A DNA stretch of 64,000 nt. Source: Pseudo-nitzschia pungens (taxonomy: Eukaryota; Bacillariophyta; Bacillariophyceae; Bacillariales; Bacillariaceae). The position numbers and the translations under genes are program-made. The first letter of the stretch is position 1, and each line of letters begins with the position of its first letter. The stretch lies in assembly GCA_037355855.1 (NCBI GenBank), contig CM074758.1, forward strand, positions 2,701,001 through 2,765,000, read 5' to 3'. Of the stretch, positions 21,626-31,800 are shown one piece after another. The notes under the pieces were generated by a model, which saw only the letters and a program-made list of their open reading frames with translations, was not told the origin of the DNA and did no database searches.

Positions 21626-22080
21626 TGTCTTTCAAGCGAACAATCTCTCGTCCATGCCATAGAGGTGCTTCTCCGTTTTTCAGACAAGGATATTTAAGGA
21701 CTAAAGTACAATGAGCCAAGAGCCTACCGTAGGGGTTCTCTTCGTTCACAAGACGGAGTGCAATGAAGCAACTCTGCTCAAAATAAGTCGGATTCTGAAT
21801 CGAAACAGCAGTGATTTGTGTTTTTGTGTTATTCCTGAAAAAAGTGAGGTGAAAAAAAGAGTGATTCTGGGAGGAAACACTGTACGAGAGGAGTGACTCA
21901 GTGAACACCGAGTAATAAGGTACGAAGTAATTTCTTTTTCGGTATCCGGATAGTAGTTATTGTACAGTTGGTACATATTATACAGGATGAGCCTTCCCCG
22001 AGATGGTAATAGCATTATAACATAGAGAGAACACGCTTAAATCAGTAGTAGACAGCAATACCGTAGTGGTACCACGAAGG
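21626..22080. other. Intergenic, 5' side of the dioxygenase gene
   Basis: Short frames on both strands have no domains. It may include the missing first exon of the dioxygenase gene, since the frame at 21418-21625 lacks an ATG and is preceded by a possible acceptor. Confidence 0.3.
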
Positions 22081-22081
22081 T

Positions 22082-22205
22082 ATTTTTTCATTGGCTTAGG
22101 AACGTATTTTTTCATTGGCTGAGGAACGTATTTTTTCATTGGCTTAGGAACGTATTTTTTCATTGGCTGAGGAACGTATTTTTTCATTGGCTTAGGAACG
22201 TAGGA
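22082..22205. repeat. 24-bp tandem repeat, five copies
   Basis: Units GGAACGTATTTTTTCATTGG plus CTTA or CTGA, with the last four bases alternating between successive units. On the minus strand the unit is in frame and would encode an eight-residue repeat YVPKPMKK/YVPQPMKK inside a 118-codon frame (21978-22334), but that frame has no other protein-like features. Confidence 0.9.
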
Positions 22206-22331
22206 TTGTAGAGTCATGGAATTTATTAGTAGCCAATCGAAGATTGGGGTACAATTTGTACAGGGATATGTAGGAAAAGATATTTGTAAACATACAACAT
22301 GTCTAAAAGGGTGTGCCCAAAGACAAGACGA

Positions 22332-22480
22332 CATGATTATTCAAAAAGGGTGTTCCCGACGGACAACGTGATTATTCAAAAAGGGTGTTCCCGGAGATAA
22401 GACAACGTGATTATTCAAAAAGGGTGTTACCGACGGACAACCTGATTATTCGAAAAGGGTGTTCTGGACCACAAGACAAC
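22332..22480. repeat. Direct repeat of GATTATTCAAAAAGGGTGTT, four copies
   Basis: Copies start at about 22335, 22368, 22409 and 22443. Spacing alternates between longer and shorter units that include GACGGACAACGT or GATAAGACAACGT. The array sits directly upstream of the Ala/Asp-repeat gene and may affect its expression or mark a mobile insertion. No TIRs were found. Confidence 0.85.
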
Positions 22481-22493
22481 CTCATTGACCATT

Positions 22494-23213
22494 ATGTGCG
22501 ACGCGGACGCGGCGGACGCGACGGAAGCGGCGGACGCGACGGACGCGGCGGACGCGACGGACGCGGCGGACGCGACGGACGCGGCGGACGCGACGGACGC
22601 GGCGGACGCGACGGACGCGACGGACGCGACAACGGGAACTGCAGGCCAAGATGAGATGAAGGTCATATTCATAAATAGACCTCATAGGTACAGCGCACAA
22701 ACCACCCGCACCACCCCATTCAGCTTCCATTTCGGAGAGGGAGTTTTCGGTACTTTGGATATTCATTTTGATCACAAAAATTATTGCGAGATCGAGGGTA
22801 TTGACAGGGGTCTGGAGACAGGTATGATTATTCGCAATGTAGAGCACAGGGATGATGGGTTCGAGGTTGTGGTCAAATACCCCAAAAGGGATGATATAGG
22901 ATATTTTGTACCGACATACAGGATTACCTTCACGTTTGAGTTGAAGAAGGATAGTACTAATCCTATGGATCACCGGGATGCAAATTACATTATCAGGTGC
23001 TACATGGGAAAAGAAATCGTCCGTGAGATCCGTATCGAGAATTACCTGCCTGAGGAAGTGAGGTTGATTATTGAACGTGGAGTCGTTATCCATTCGTTTC
23101 AAATGGACCGTTTTAAGTCGATGATTTGTGTGGAGTGCGAATGTGTCAGAGGAGAAAATACCGGAGAAAATACCAGTAACCTTACGGGAAGGCCCCGAAA
23201 AAGGTGCAGATAA
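22494..23213 (+). CDS. Hypothetical protein with N-terminal Ala-Asp-Ala-Thr repeat
   Basis: No family recognised. From the ATG at 22494 the protein is about 239 residues. Residues 1-50 are a DAADAT-type repeat coded by a 15-bp GC-rich unit (GACGCGGCGGACGCG). The rest is ordinary globular-looking sequence rich in charged residues and beta-type stretches (for example FVPTYRITFTFELKK), ending in a Cys-containing tail and basic RPRKRCR. The opposite strand is also open but would encode a long Arg-Val-Arg repeat and looks less protein-like, so the plus strand is preferred. The repeat is far richer in GC than its surroundings. Confidence 0.45.
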   Translation: MCDADAADATEAADATDAADATDAADATDAADATDAADATDATDATTGTAGQDEMKVIFINRPHRYSAQTTRTTPFSFHFGEGVFGTLDIHFDHKNYCEIEGIDRGLETGMIIRNVEHRDDGFEVVVKYPKRDDIGYFVPTYRITFTFELKKDSTNPMDHRDANYIIRCYMGKEIVREIRIENYLPEEVRLIIERGVVIHSFQMDRFKSMICVECECVRGENTGENTSNLTGRPRKRCR

Positions 23214-23820
23214 GGGGACATATTGTCGTAATGACCGAGCGTCTACAACCCTTAACTTTAATGTACTGGCTTTATTGTACACGCTTTATTGTACTATGAT
23301 CATGCGACACCTGATGACCCAACCGACTCGTAGATAAATCGTCTTTTACTGCGTACTAAAAAATAAGGGGAAAGCCTTAACAATAATAACACGTATATCC
23401 CTGGCAAAGGGTGAGTTTACAGTGGACTGTTCAAGGTCTATTGCATACACTTAGGCAATACAAGGCACTTCCCTAGAGGTACATCGGAATCGATCGAAAG
23501 GGGAGGTCATGATAGGCTTTTAATTTAGAGTGAAACATAAAGGGTGAATATAAGGGAGCTGAGCGCAGCTCAGCTCTGTATCGTATCGTAACAGCGTTCC
23601 GATAACTCGTATAATAACAGAGCGTTCCGATAACTCGTATAATAACAGAGCTCCGTAGCTCCGGTACTGTATTCTACGGAGTAGCGTATCGCACGGAGTA
23701 GCGTATCGCACGGAGTAGCGTAGCTTCGCTTAATTATTAGCGATCCAATTGTATGCTAGCTCACTTATGCTAGCACGTTTGATAACTGTTTGGGCCGGGT
23801 ATCCCGTCATAGTACATATT
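23214..23820. other. Non-coding region with short duplications
   Basis: It holds two copies of GTTCCGATAACTCGTATAAT (about 23595-23650) and three of CGGAGTAGCGTATCGCA (about 23678-23720). No gene was found. Confidence 0.5.
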
Positions 23821-24070
23821 ACACACTAATGACCCGACCCCAGCGGTAGCATAGTATCTTAGCATGGTAGCAGGGTAGGTTAGCATCTTTCAGTATCTCG
23901 TAGCATTAGCAACCCTAACCTTGTAGCACTCAGCTACACCATAATAGGTGCTTTACTCGGGGTACGTACGATTGGTACAAATCGTACGCGACGGCCCTAG
24001 TAACTTCTGGTAGCATCCATACTAAGCAGGGGATACAGCGCTACAGCGCTGCAGGGGATACAGCGCTAAA
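23821..24070. repeat. Left flanking direct repeat of the non-LTR element (copy A)
   Basis: Shares long, clearly homologous text with 34950-35230: CACTAATGACCCGACCCC, GGTAGCATAGTATCTTAGCA, the GGGGTACGTAC / TGGTACAAAT / TGTACGCG block, then GGGGATACAGCGCTACAGCG units. Scattered substitutions and small indels separate the copies. It contains AACCCTAACC, a telomere-like word. Confidence 0.85.
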
Positions 24071-24079
24071 ATACAGGGA

Positions 24080-25860
24080 CGCGCGATTTTGTCCGACGTT
24101 CCGATGTTCCAGTACTTAAAACACGTAGATTTCTACACAACTTTCCCCTTTGATATCTCACTCACTTCTAAAGCTCCAACAGCAACACCAAGCTCTACAC
24201 CTATTAACAGAGACCTCCCCTATCTGATTCTGCTGTTTGTTTGGCTGCTCCTTGCTCCCTTTGGTTGCTTTGGTTGCTTGTTTCCTGTCGGTCGGTCGAT
24301 TCGGCAACAACAGCAACAAGCAGCACGAAAACACGACACATAATTTTCTACAGCAAGCCCAGTACTAATCCTACAGCTGATTCTGTTTCGGTCCGCCTCG
24401 TCTACGAGCTCGGTTTGTTTTTTTCGATCTGTTTTCAAGCTACCTTACTATTTAACGCTATACAGTCTTTCAAGCCCCTTAAGTGATATCCACTTAACGT
24501 TCTACATTCTTCAAGGTCGAACCCACTTAACGTTCTACATTCTTCAAGGTCGAACCTACTTAACGTTCTACATTCTTCAAGATCGAACACATATACACCC
24601 TCCCTTCTAGAAGGTTCCTACGCGCTGATCCTTATTTGCAAGTTCACGCGAGCATATCTTCCAGTTCCCCCTTTATTTTCAAGTCAATAGCCTCCCTGCT
24701 CACTAAGTGTTAATCACTTAACAGCTACCCTGTTTCCTAACCAAGCCCCCTGGTCCCTAAGTTTTTTCGCTTAAGGCTCCCCTACTACATCTGTTTTCAA
24801 GCCAAGACCAACCGATCCCTAAGTACCTCCTACTTAGTGCACTCCTGTTTCCAAGACTACAGCTACTATCGCCCCTTGTTTTCAAGACTACAATTCCCTT
24901 GGTCCCTAAGTGTTCGCGAGTTCCCTGATCCCTAAGTGTTTTCGCTATTAAGCAACCCCAACTTGAACTTCAAGTTCGACACTGTTTTCAAGACACAAGC
25001 CTCCCCCTGGTCCCTAGATCTATCTATTAAAGCCCCTGTTTTCAAGCAAGCAGCTTCTCTGATCCCTAAGTGTCTCGCTCAAGGTACCTGTTTTCAAGCC
25101 AATTGCCCCTGGATACTGATTCCACTTATAAGTACTCGCGAGTTTGAACTTCAAGTTCCCTCCTGAGCCTTTTAAGTGTGCCCTGTCATTGATTTCCCCG
25201 GTCCCTACGTGTTCCTACTACAGCCCCTGTTTTCACGCAAGAAGCTTCCCTGGTCCCTAAGTGTCTCGCTCAAGGTCCCTGTTTTCAAGCCAATTGCCCC
25301 TGGATACTGTTTCCACTTATAAGTACTCGCGAGTTTGAACTTCAAGTTCCCTCCTGAGCCTTTTAAGTGTGCCCTGCCATTGATATCCCCCGGTCCCTAA
25401 GTGTTCCTACTAAAGCCCCTGTTTTCAAGCCACTAGCTTCCCGGTGCAATTTTCAAGCTACAAGTACTACGACTTCAGTCTACACGATTTGCAGTAGTTG
25501 AAAAAGTGTTCAAACTTGCACAATTTTCAAGCTAGGAGTACAGTACGAGTACAAGCCTACACGATTTGCAGAGTTCCGCGCGCAGAGTTTTTGTGCTTCA
25601 AGTGTGAGACAAATTTGCGCAGAGTTTTTGTGCTTCAAGTGTGAGACAAATTTTGCTCGTTGGTGACTTTTGTGGGTGTGCTCCAGTATATTTTTTGGAT
25701 CCCCAGGGACCTTTTCCTTGTCCAGACCAAGGTTACCCTTGTTGTTGCTGCTGTACCCTGCTTCCAGGATACCCCCATCTGAATATATCCATACAGGTTA
25801 ACACTGACAGCCTACCAGCGCCCGAGCCAACACGCCTATTCAGACGATCCTAGCCCCACC
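24080..25860 (+). promoter_or_regulatory. 5' leader of the non-LTR element with tandem monomers
   Basis: No gene. It contains a 33-bp triplication at about 24490-24590 (ACTTAACGTTCTACATTCTT...), two full ~191-bp monomers starting CCCCTGTTTTC at 25033 and 25224 with a third beginning at 25416, and a 37-bp duplication at 25578-25652 (CAGAGTTTTTGTGCTTCAAG...). The words CCTGTTTTCAAG and GGTCCCTAAGTGTT recur throughout. Tandem 5' monomers carry internal promoters in some animal LINEs; a promoter role here is inference. Confidence 0.6.
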
Positions 25861-28818
25861 ATGCCTCCCCCCCCGCCAGCTTCCAGGCGAAAAAGGTCTA
25901 CCTTGGCTAACACTCCTTCCAACAAACGCGCCTTTACGGGGACCCCTTCCCGCCGACTACCTGCTGGTTCCGTTCTTCAGGCTACTCCCTCTCCCCCTCC
26001 CTCTCCCCGTACAGCTAGGGATTCACTCCCTTCTGATGATGATATGTCCTTCACTTCTGCTGTGTCTACTGGTGCACTAGATGATGTTGATATGAGCACT
26101 GAGCAGTCAGGCACTGGGCATTCGGACACAGGGCATTCAGGCAGTGGGCAGTCCGACAGTGGGACGTCTGATAGTGGGAAGTCCAACAGTGGGAAGTCCA
26201 ACAGTGGAAATTCCAACAGTGGGACGTCCAACAGTGGGAAGCCCAACAGTGGAAAGTCCAACAGTGCCACGTCTAGGGACGGCCAGCCAGGCTCTGAGCA
26301 CTCAGACTCTAAGCACCCTCCTTCCAAGGTCTCTCCTTCCAAGTCTAGTCTGAAACAAGCTACTCTTGCATTTCTTTCTGACACACCGTCTGCAGAGCGA
26401 CATGCCCTGCGCAAGAAAGCCCTGGCTGCTGCCAACAAAGCTCACTCAGATTCCTTCCTCTGGTGCTTCTACGGTAAGGGGCCTTTTACTGGTCGTGCTT
26501 CCATTCCCACCCCTATCCACACTCTTCGCAAAACTCCAGCAGGATCCCGGCTATGGACTGGGTGTCCTAGCCCCACTCACTTCTTCAGCAAGAAAGATGG
26601 GAATGACAAGAAATCCATCCATGATGTCTGTCAGTCTGCCATCCCTCCAGCATATGCTCAAGCTTTTCCTGACAACCCTGAGTGGAGAACTGCTTCTGTG
26701 GAGTCCCTGGTTTCCCTTGCTTCTCTCTGCTTTCAAGCCTCTGCAGACTGGACCAAGCAACCTTCAGGCCATGCTCTGAAGAGATGTCTTATTGGTTTGG
26801 CCAAGATGTCTCCTGAGTGTTTTGATGACCTGTATTGTGAAGGTAACCTTTTGCCCAGCACTGAAGGACGAGTTTGGTTGGCAGCCAATCAGGTGCTTGG
26901 CTCCCACTGGTATTTCAAGAAGCGACCTCCTACACCTGCGCCAACTGCAGTTGATGATGCTTCTACTTCCAAATCAGTGTCCTTTCTTCTTGGTGGAGGT
27001 GATGCTACTGTCTTGTCCTCCTCTGCTGGGCATTTCCTCCAACGCCGAGGGGTTTGCTCCAGTGATTCTAGAGCTCCAGTGGATGTCACTGCTGGCACCA
27101 AGTGTTCTCATCGTTCTTATGTCACTCTGTCCCTTCCAAGGTTGATGTCACAACACCCTGGGGAACTATATGATGAGCTGCTCAAGTCTCTCAAGGAAGC
27201 TTTGGATCTTCTCTGGACTGTTGACAAGCGCCTGGTGTTGTATGTTTTTCCCTCCAGAGCCAGGCTCAACCCCAAGGCCAAGCCTGTTACCAAGTTTTGG
27301 ACGACACTTCCTGACAGGAAGACCTTGGAATTGTATGTTGCTCAGCTCTGGCTTCGCAGTAGAACTGCTCCTCATCTATGCTTCTTTGTGGGCCACAGTG
27401 CTTCCCTGGAGAAACTCTTTTCAGCACAATTGCTCCAGAGGCTCAGAGACCGTGACATGGACCTGAAATATGACCACATACAGGCCCCAGTTATTGTCAC
27501 ATGTGGCTTTCTCCTTGGATCTTACATGCAGAGTTTTGATCTTGACCACTACAACGAATTGCTTCAGACTCATCCCAGGTTTCAGGCATGTCCTATTGCT
27601 GTTATCAGGAAGAATATCAGCCTTGACAACTCCAGAACTCCTGATCCCAATCCTGTTCAGGCTGCACATGTTTTGTGTGATGCTACAAAGCGCGCCCAAA
27701 CTGTTAAGCTCCTCAAAGCCCAGTTCAATCGGTGCAAACCTTCAGACATTGCCTCTCTCCCTGATGGTAAATTCTACAAGTTTATTGAGACAGCTACCAA
27801 TCCTTCTGACAGACCTCTTCCCCCCTCCAAGCTCAAGACTGTTCGCCAGGCTAAGCACCGCCAAGCTAAATTTATTGAGAGCCATGAAACTGCTCCTGTT
27901 CTGGGGGTAGTTGATCTTGATCTTCCAGTTGACCTGGGCCAAGGGCTGGGTTTGAAGACACTGCGCAGTGTGCTTCTGGGTATCAGAACCCGTGACAATT
28001 GGTCATGGCCTCTTTTTCTTTCTGTCGATACCAGTTCATACCGAGGCGAGATCCTTGCTTTGTACAATATCACTACCAAGGCTGAAGCAATGGCCATGTT
28101 GTCTTTCCTGCCTATTATACTGGAAGCTCATTATGGTTCTTGTGTTCGACAATGGTTCTCTTCTGAGTGCCTGACTGAAATGGAAGCCTACCATTGGGAT
28201 GCTGCTGCCAATTGTGTTGTGGAAACTGAACCTGCTGCAGATCCAATGCAGGATGACTCTCTTCCCTTTTTTGGTGATGGGGATGCAAGAGATTGGGAAC
28301 TTGTTGATGATGACTTGTCAGTTGACCTTGCCCCAGACCTTACCTTTGATCTGGATCTGCACTTTAACCTCCAAGCCCGTGCTGACAGTGGTGGTGGCGG
28401 ATTTGATGATTCTCAATCCATGGATACTTTAGCAACCGGTACTTCCAATCTCACTGATGTCCAGGCTTCAGCGCCTGCAGGTGGTGTTCCTACTGGAGGT
28501 GATTCTTCCAATGTTGCCAAGGCTGATGCCTCTCCTGGTATTCCTCCTGAAGTTCCCCCTGCAGTTCCTGACCCTCCCCAGAATGCCATGGCTGGTGACC
28601 TCCCTGTGGCCTCTCCTGATTCCTCAACTGCAGTTCCTGCTGCCGGTGGTGGGGAAGACGCAGCCTCTGCATTGAGGCTTGGAGTTGCTGCAATTGCATT
28701 CTCCTCCAGCCATGATGCTAGTGTCAGTGATTTGAGCCATGCCAATGTTTCCACCAAATCAGCTCCGGCAACTCTTCCATCCCTGCGACAGACTGGGTTT
28801 CCTTCTGATCATGGTTAG
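25861..28818 (+). CDS. Non-LTR retrotransposon ORF1 protein
   Basis: 985 residues, with ATG in good context (CCCACCATG). ORF1 proteins normally bind element RNA and form the ribonucleoprotein. The N-terminal ~60 residues are Pro/Arg/Ser-rich; residues ~78-135 form a Ser-Gly-(Lys/Thr/Asn)-Ser-Asn repeat coded by a 15-bp unit (AACAGTGGGAAGTCC). The middle part is globular and mixed, and the last ~170 residues are acidic then Ala/Pro/Ser-rich. I see no CCHC zinc knuckle or clear RRM, so RNA binding is inferred from position only. The stop overlaps the ORF2 start in ATGGTTAG, where the same bases read ATG for ORF2 and TAG for ORF1. Confidence 0.75.
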   Translation: MPPPPPASRRKRSTLANTPSNKRAFTGTPSRRLPAGSVLQATPSPPPSPRTARDSLPSDDDMSFTSAVSTGALDDVDMSTEQSGTGHSDTGHSGSGQSDSGTSDSGKSNSGKSNSGNSNSGTSNSGKPNSGKSNSATSRDGQPGSEHSDSKHPPSKVSPSKSSLKQATLAFLSDTPSAERHALRKKALAAANKAHSDSFLWCFYGKGPFTGRASIPTPIHTLRKTPAGSRLWTGCPSPTHFFSKKDGNDKKSIHDVCQSAIPPAYAQAFPDNPEWRTASVESLVSLASLCFQASADWTKQPSGHALKRCLIGLAKMSPECFDDLYCEGNLLPSTEGRVWLAANQVLGSHWYFKKRPPTPAPTAVDDASTSKSVSFLLGGGDATVLSSSAGHFLQRRGVCSSDSRAPVDVTAGTKCSHRSYVTLSLPRLMSQHPGELYDELLKSLKEALDLLWTVDKRLVLYVFPSRARLNPKAKPVTKFWTTLPDRKTLELYVAQLWLRSRTAPHLCFFVGHSASLEKLFSAQLLQRLRDRDMDLKYDHIQAPVIVTCGFLLGSYMQSFDLDHYNELLQTHPRFQACPIAVIRKNISLDNSRTPDPNPVQAAHVLCDATKRAQTVKLLKAQFNRCKPSDIASLPDGKFYKFIETATNPSDRPLPPSKLKTVRQAKHRQAKFIESHETAPVLGVVDLDLPVDLGQGLGLKTLRSVLLGIRTRDNWSWPLFLSVDTSSYRGEILALYNITTKAEAMAMLSFLPIILEAHYGSCVRQWFSSECLTEMEAYHWDAAANCVVETEPAADPMQDDSLPFFGDGDARDWELVDDDLSVDLAPDLTFDLDLHFNLQARADSGGGGFDDSQSMDTLATGTSNLTDVQASAPAGGVPTGGDSSNVAKADASPGIPPEVPPAVPDPPQNAMAGDLPVASPDSSTAVPAAGGGEDAASALRLGVAAIAFSSSHDASVSDLSHANVSTKSAPATLPSLRQTGFPSDHG

Positions 28819-31800
28819 CTCTTCTGGTATGAGGTTTGATGGGATGCCTTCCACTCCAAATCCTATCAATGCTTCTACTGTTTCTCCCTTTTCCTCCTCC
28901 GCCTCTTCCCCTGTCTCTCAGTTTGTCCAATTAACTCTTCATGGAGACTCTCTTGCTGCTAAGGATTCTGACAGTTTTGGTCACTCCTTCCCTCAAGCTC
29001 CATCCTCTAACTCCACCATCATCACTTTCCAAAACATTGGACCACAGCGCAGAGCTTCCTTTATGTCCATGTCCAAGCACAACTCCCGTCAATTTGTCAA
29101 GAGCAATGCCAGTGTGGCTCTTTTTGCTGAACATTGTTTGAATGAATCCAAACTCCTGCCATGTGATCTTTTCAATCGGCGCATGAAGAATATCAGTCCC
29201 TCAAGTTTTTCCTACCTTGCCAACAACAAGCATGAAGCTTCTGACTGTTCATGGCTTCAGCCTGGTGGTACAGGGTTTTCCATTGATCAACTGTTCAGTT
29301 CCCACAAGATTGCCCATGGGGCTGATCCTTCTGGTCTTGGGAGATGGTCCTTTGTCAAGTTTCAGGGCAGGGATGGTTACACTGTCACTATGTTTTCTGC
29401 TTACTGCCCTGTTGAAAATGACAGGGACCTTGGTTCCGTCTGGAATCAACAGTACCGATACTTTCAAGCAGCTGAAAATCTTTTCAGTCCCAACCCATGT
29501 ATTCTCTTTCACAGGGATTTGACTGCTGCCCTTCAGGTCTGTCTGGGTGCAGGTGACCAGGTCATTCTTGGGATTGATCAAAATGCTGATGTTCGGACTG
29601 ATGGCTTGTCTTTTGAGCTCAAGGCTCTTGGTTTCAGAGATGCCATTCTTACCCTTCATAGTCAGTCTTCTCCTCCTGCCACTCACAACCGCAACACTAC
29701 CAGAACACCAATTGATGCCATTTGGGTCTCTGAGAATGTTGATGTTCTCAGGGCTGGGTATTGTCCCTTTGGTGGCGCCTATGGTATGGAATCGGACCAC
29801 AGAATGCTTTGGATTGAAGTCTGTAATTGCAGCCTCATGGGCAAACACCTGCCACCTACCGTGAGCTTCTCTCATTCCAAACTCCAGTCCTCCCACCCTC
29901 ATCTGCGCCAACGGTATTTCAAGCGTGTCAGGCACAGCTTTCTCAAGGCTGGAGTGTTTTCTCTCCAAGCTAAGCTGGAACACCTCCTGGCTCAGTTTCA
30001 GTCTGGGGATATTTCTGTGCGCGCTGCTCTCATCACCACATATGAAGTCCTCCATGAAACCTCCACCTCTCTCAGGCTCTCTGTTGAACAAAACCTTTGC
30101 CACACAAGAGCTGGTCTGGTTCCATGGTCCCCGAAGCTGCAAGTCTATCGTGATACAATTGACTTTTGGCGGCGTGTTGTTAAGCTGAGACAGGGTGTGT
30201 CCACCAGTCATACTGTTTTGAAAAGGCTGGCATGCAAGCTTTCTCTCTACAAAGGAGAACACTGTGATCTTTCCAGTGCTGTCCTCCACCTGAAACAAGC
30301 TTACAGGCAATACCGGGCAGTGAAAAAATTGGCCCCCTCTTGGAGAGACTCCTTCAATCAAGGCCTGGTGGATGCACTTCTTGCTGAAGGCAAACCTCAC
30401 AACCAGAATGCTTCCCAGATTCGTGCCCGGATGCGCAGGGAACGTCTTCAAAGAGAGCTTGGCCTTGCTGCTAGGTCTATTCGGGGACGTGTCAACAAGT
30501 CAGCTGTCTTGCGAGCTATTGCAGTTGGCCCTGATGGTGCTGAACAGGTCTTGGAGTCCCAGTCCACTATGGTTCCAGCTATGGCTGAATCCAATGTCCG
30601 GCGTCAACAGCAGTGTCTTGGCACTCCTTCCATGACTCCCTCCTTCATTCAAGATTTTGGCTACCTCGGCACAGCCCATGCTTCTGCTCAAGTTCTTGAT
30701 GGCACATATAATCCTCCTCCTGCCACTGACAAATACCTGTCTGAATTTCTTTCTTGTCTCAAAGTCCCTGCCTCTATTCTGAGTTTGCCTCCCTTTGACT
30801 ATTCAGTGTGTCCAGCTGACAATGCTGCTGCCTGGAAACACCAGAGGGAACGCACAGCAAGTGAACCTTCATGTTTGAGTTTTGCCCACCACAAGGCTTT
30901 TGCCCTGGATCCCCAGTTGAACAAGTTTGACACTCTACTGAGATCAGTCCCATTGATTGTTGGCTTCTCTCCTTCTGCCTGGCAGGTCATCACGGATGTT
31001 GAGATATTCAAGAAACCTGGTGAATATAGAGTGGATAAGATGAGACTCATCCAGTTGATGTCTCCTGAGTTCCAAATCAACAACAAGATGATTGGCAGAC
31101 GCATTCTTGCCCATGCTGAACGTGCCAGTGCAGTGGCGGTTGATCAACATGGAAGCAGGAAACACCACAAGGCCATCAACACCTGCTTGAACAAGAAGCT
31201 CATCTGTGATGTGTTGAGGCAGAAGCGCAGATCCGGTGCTGTTGCTATGAATGATGCCAAGGGCTGTTATGATAGAATCTCTCATCCCATTGCAGGTCTC
31301 ACTCTCCAGAGCTTTGGTGTTCCTGCACATGTGTGTGAAGTTCTTCTGTCTACTCTGCAACATGCTCAGCACCACATCAAAACTGGTTTTGGTCGGTCAG
31401 GTCCTGTGTATGGTGATGAACCTGTTCCTCTCAGTGGTTGTGGCCAAGGCAATGGTATTGGTCCAACTCTTTGGGCTTTGGTGTCAACCATTGTCTTCCG
31501 AATGATGCAACAGGCTGGGCATGGTGTCCATCTTATCACTTCTTTGTCACTGCAACTGGTTTCTCTTGTGGGTTTTGCCTTTGTGGATGACACAGATTTG
31601 TTTTGTGCTGGCTCTGATTCCTCAACATCTGGTGAAGAATTAGCTGTTGACTTTCAGGAAGCTCTTGACCGATGGGCTGGTGGGATTATTGCCACTGGTG
31701 GTGCGATTGAACCTGCCAAATCTTTCTGTTATTTGATTGATTTCAAATGGAATGGATCCGGTTGGGACTATCGCTCCATTGCTGACATGCCCGGTGACTT

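Noticed and set aside
22482..23282. Minus-strand 266-codon frame with Arg-Val-Arg repeats
   Set aside because: It mirrors the GC-rich 15-bp repeat of the plus-strand gene; the rest is not protein-like.
29249..30451. Minus-strand 400-codon frame inside the LINE
   Set aside because: It is antisense to the endonuclease region of ORF2, with no domain.
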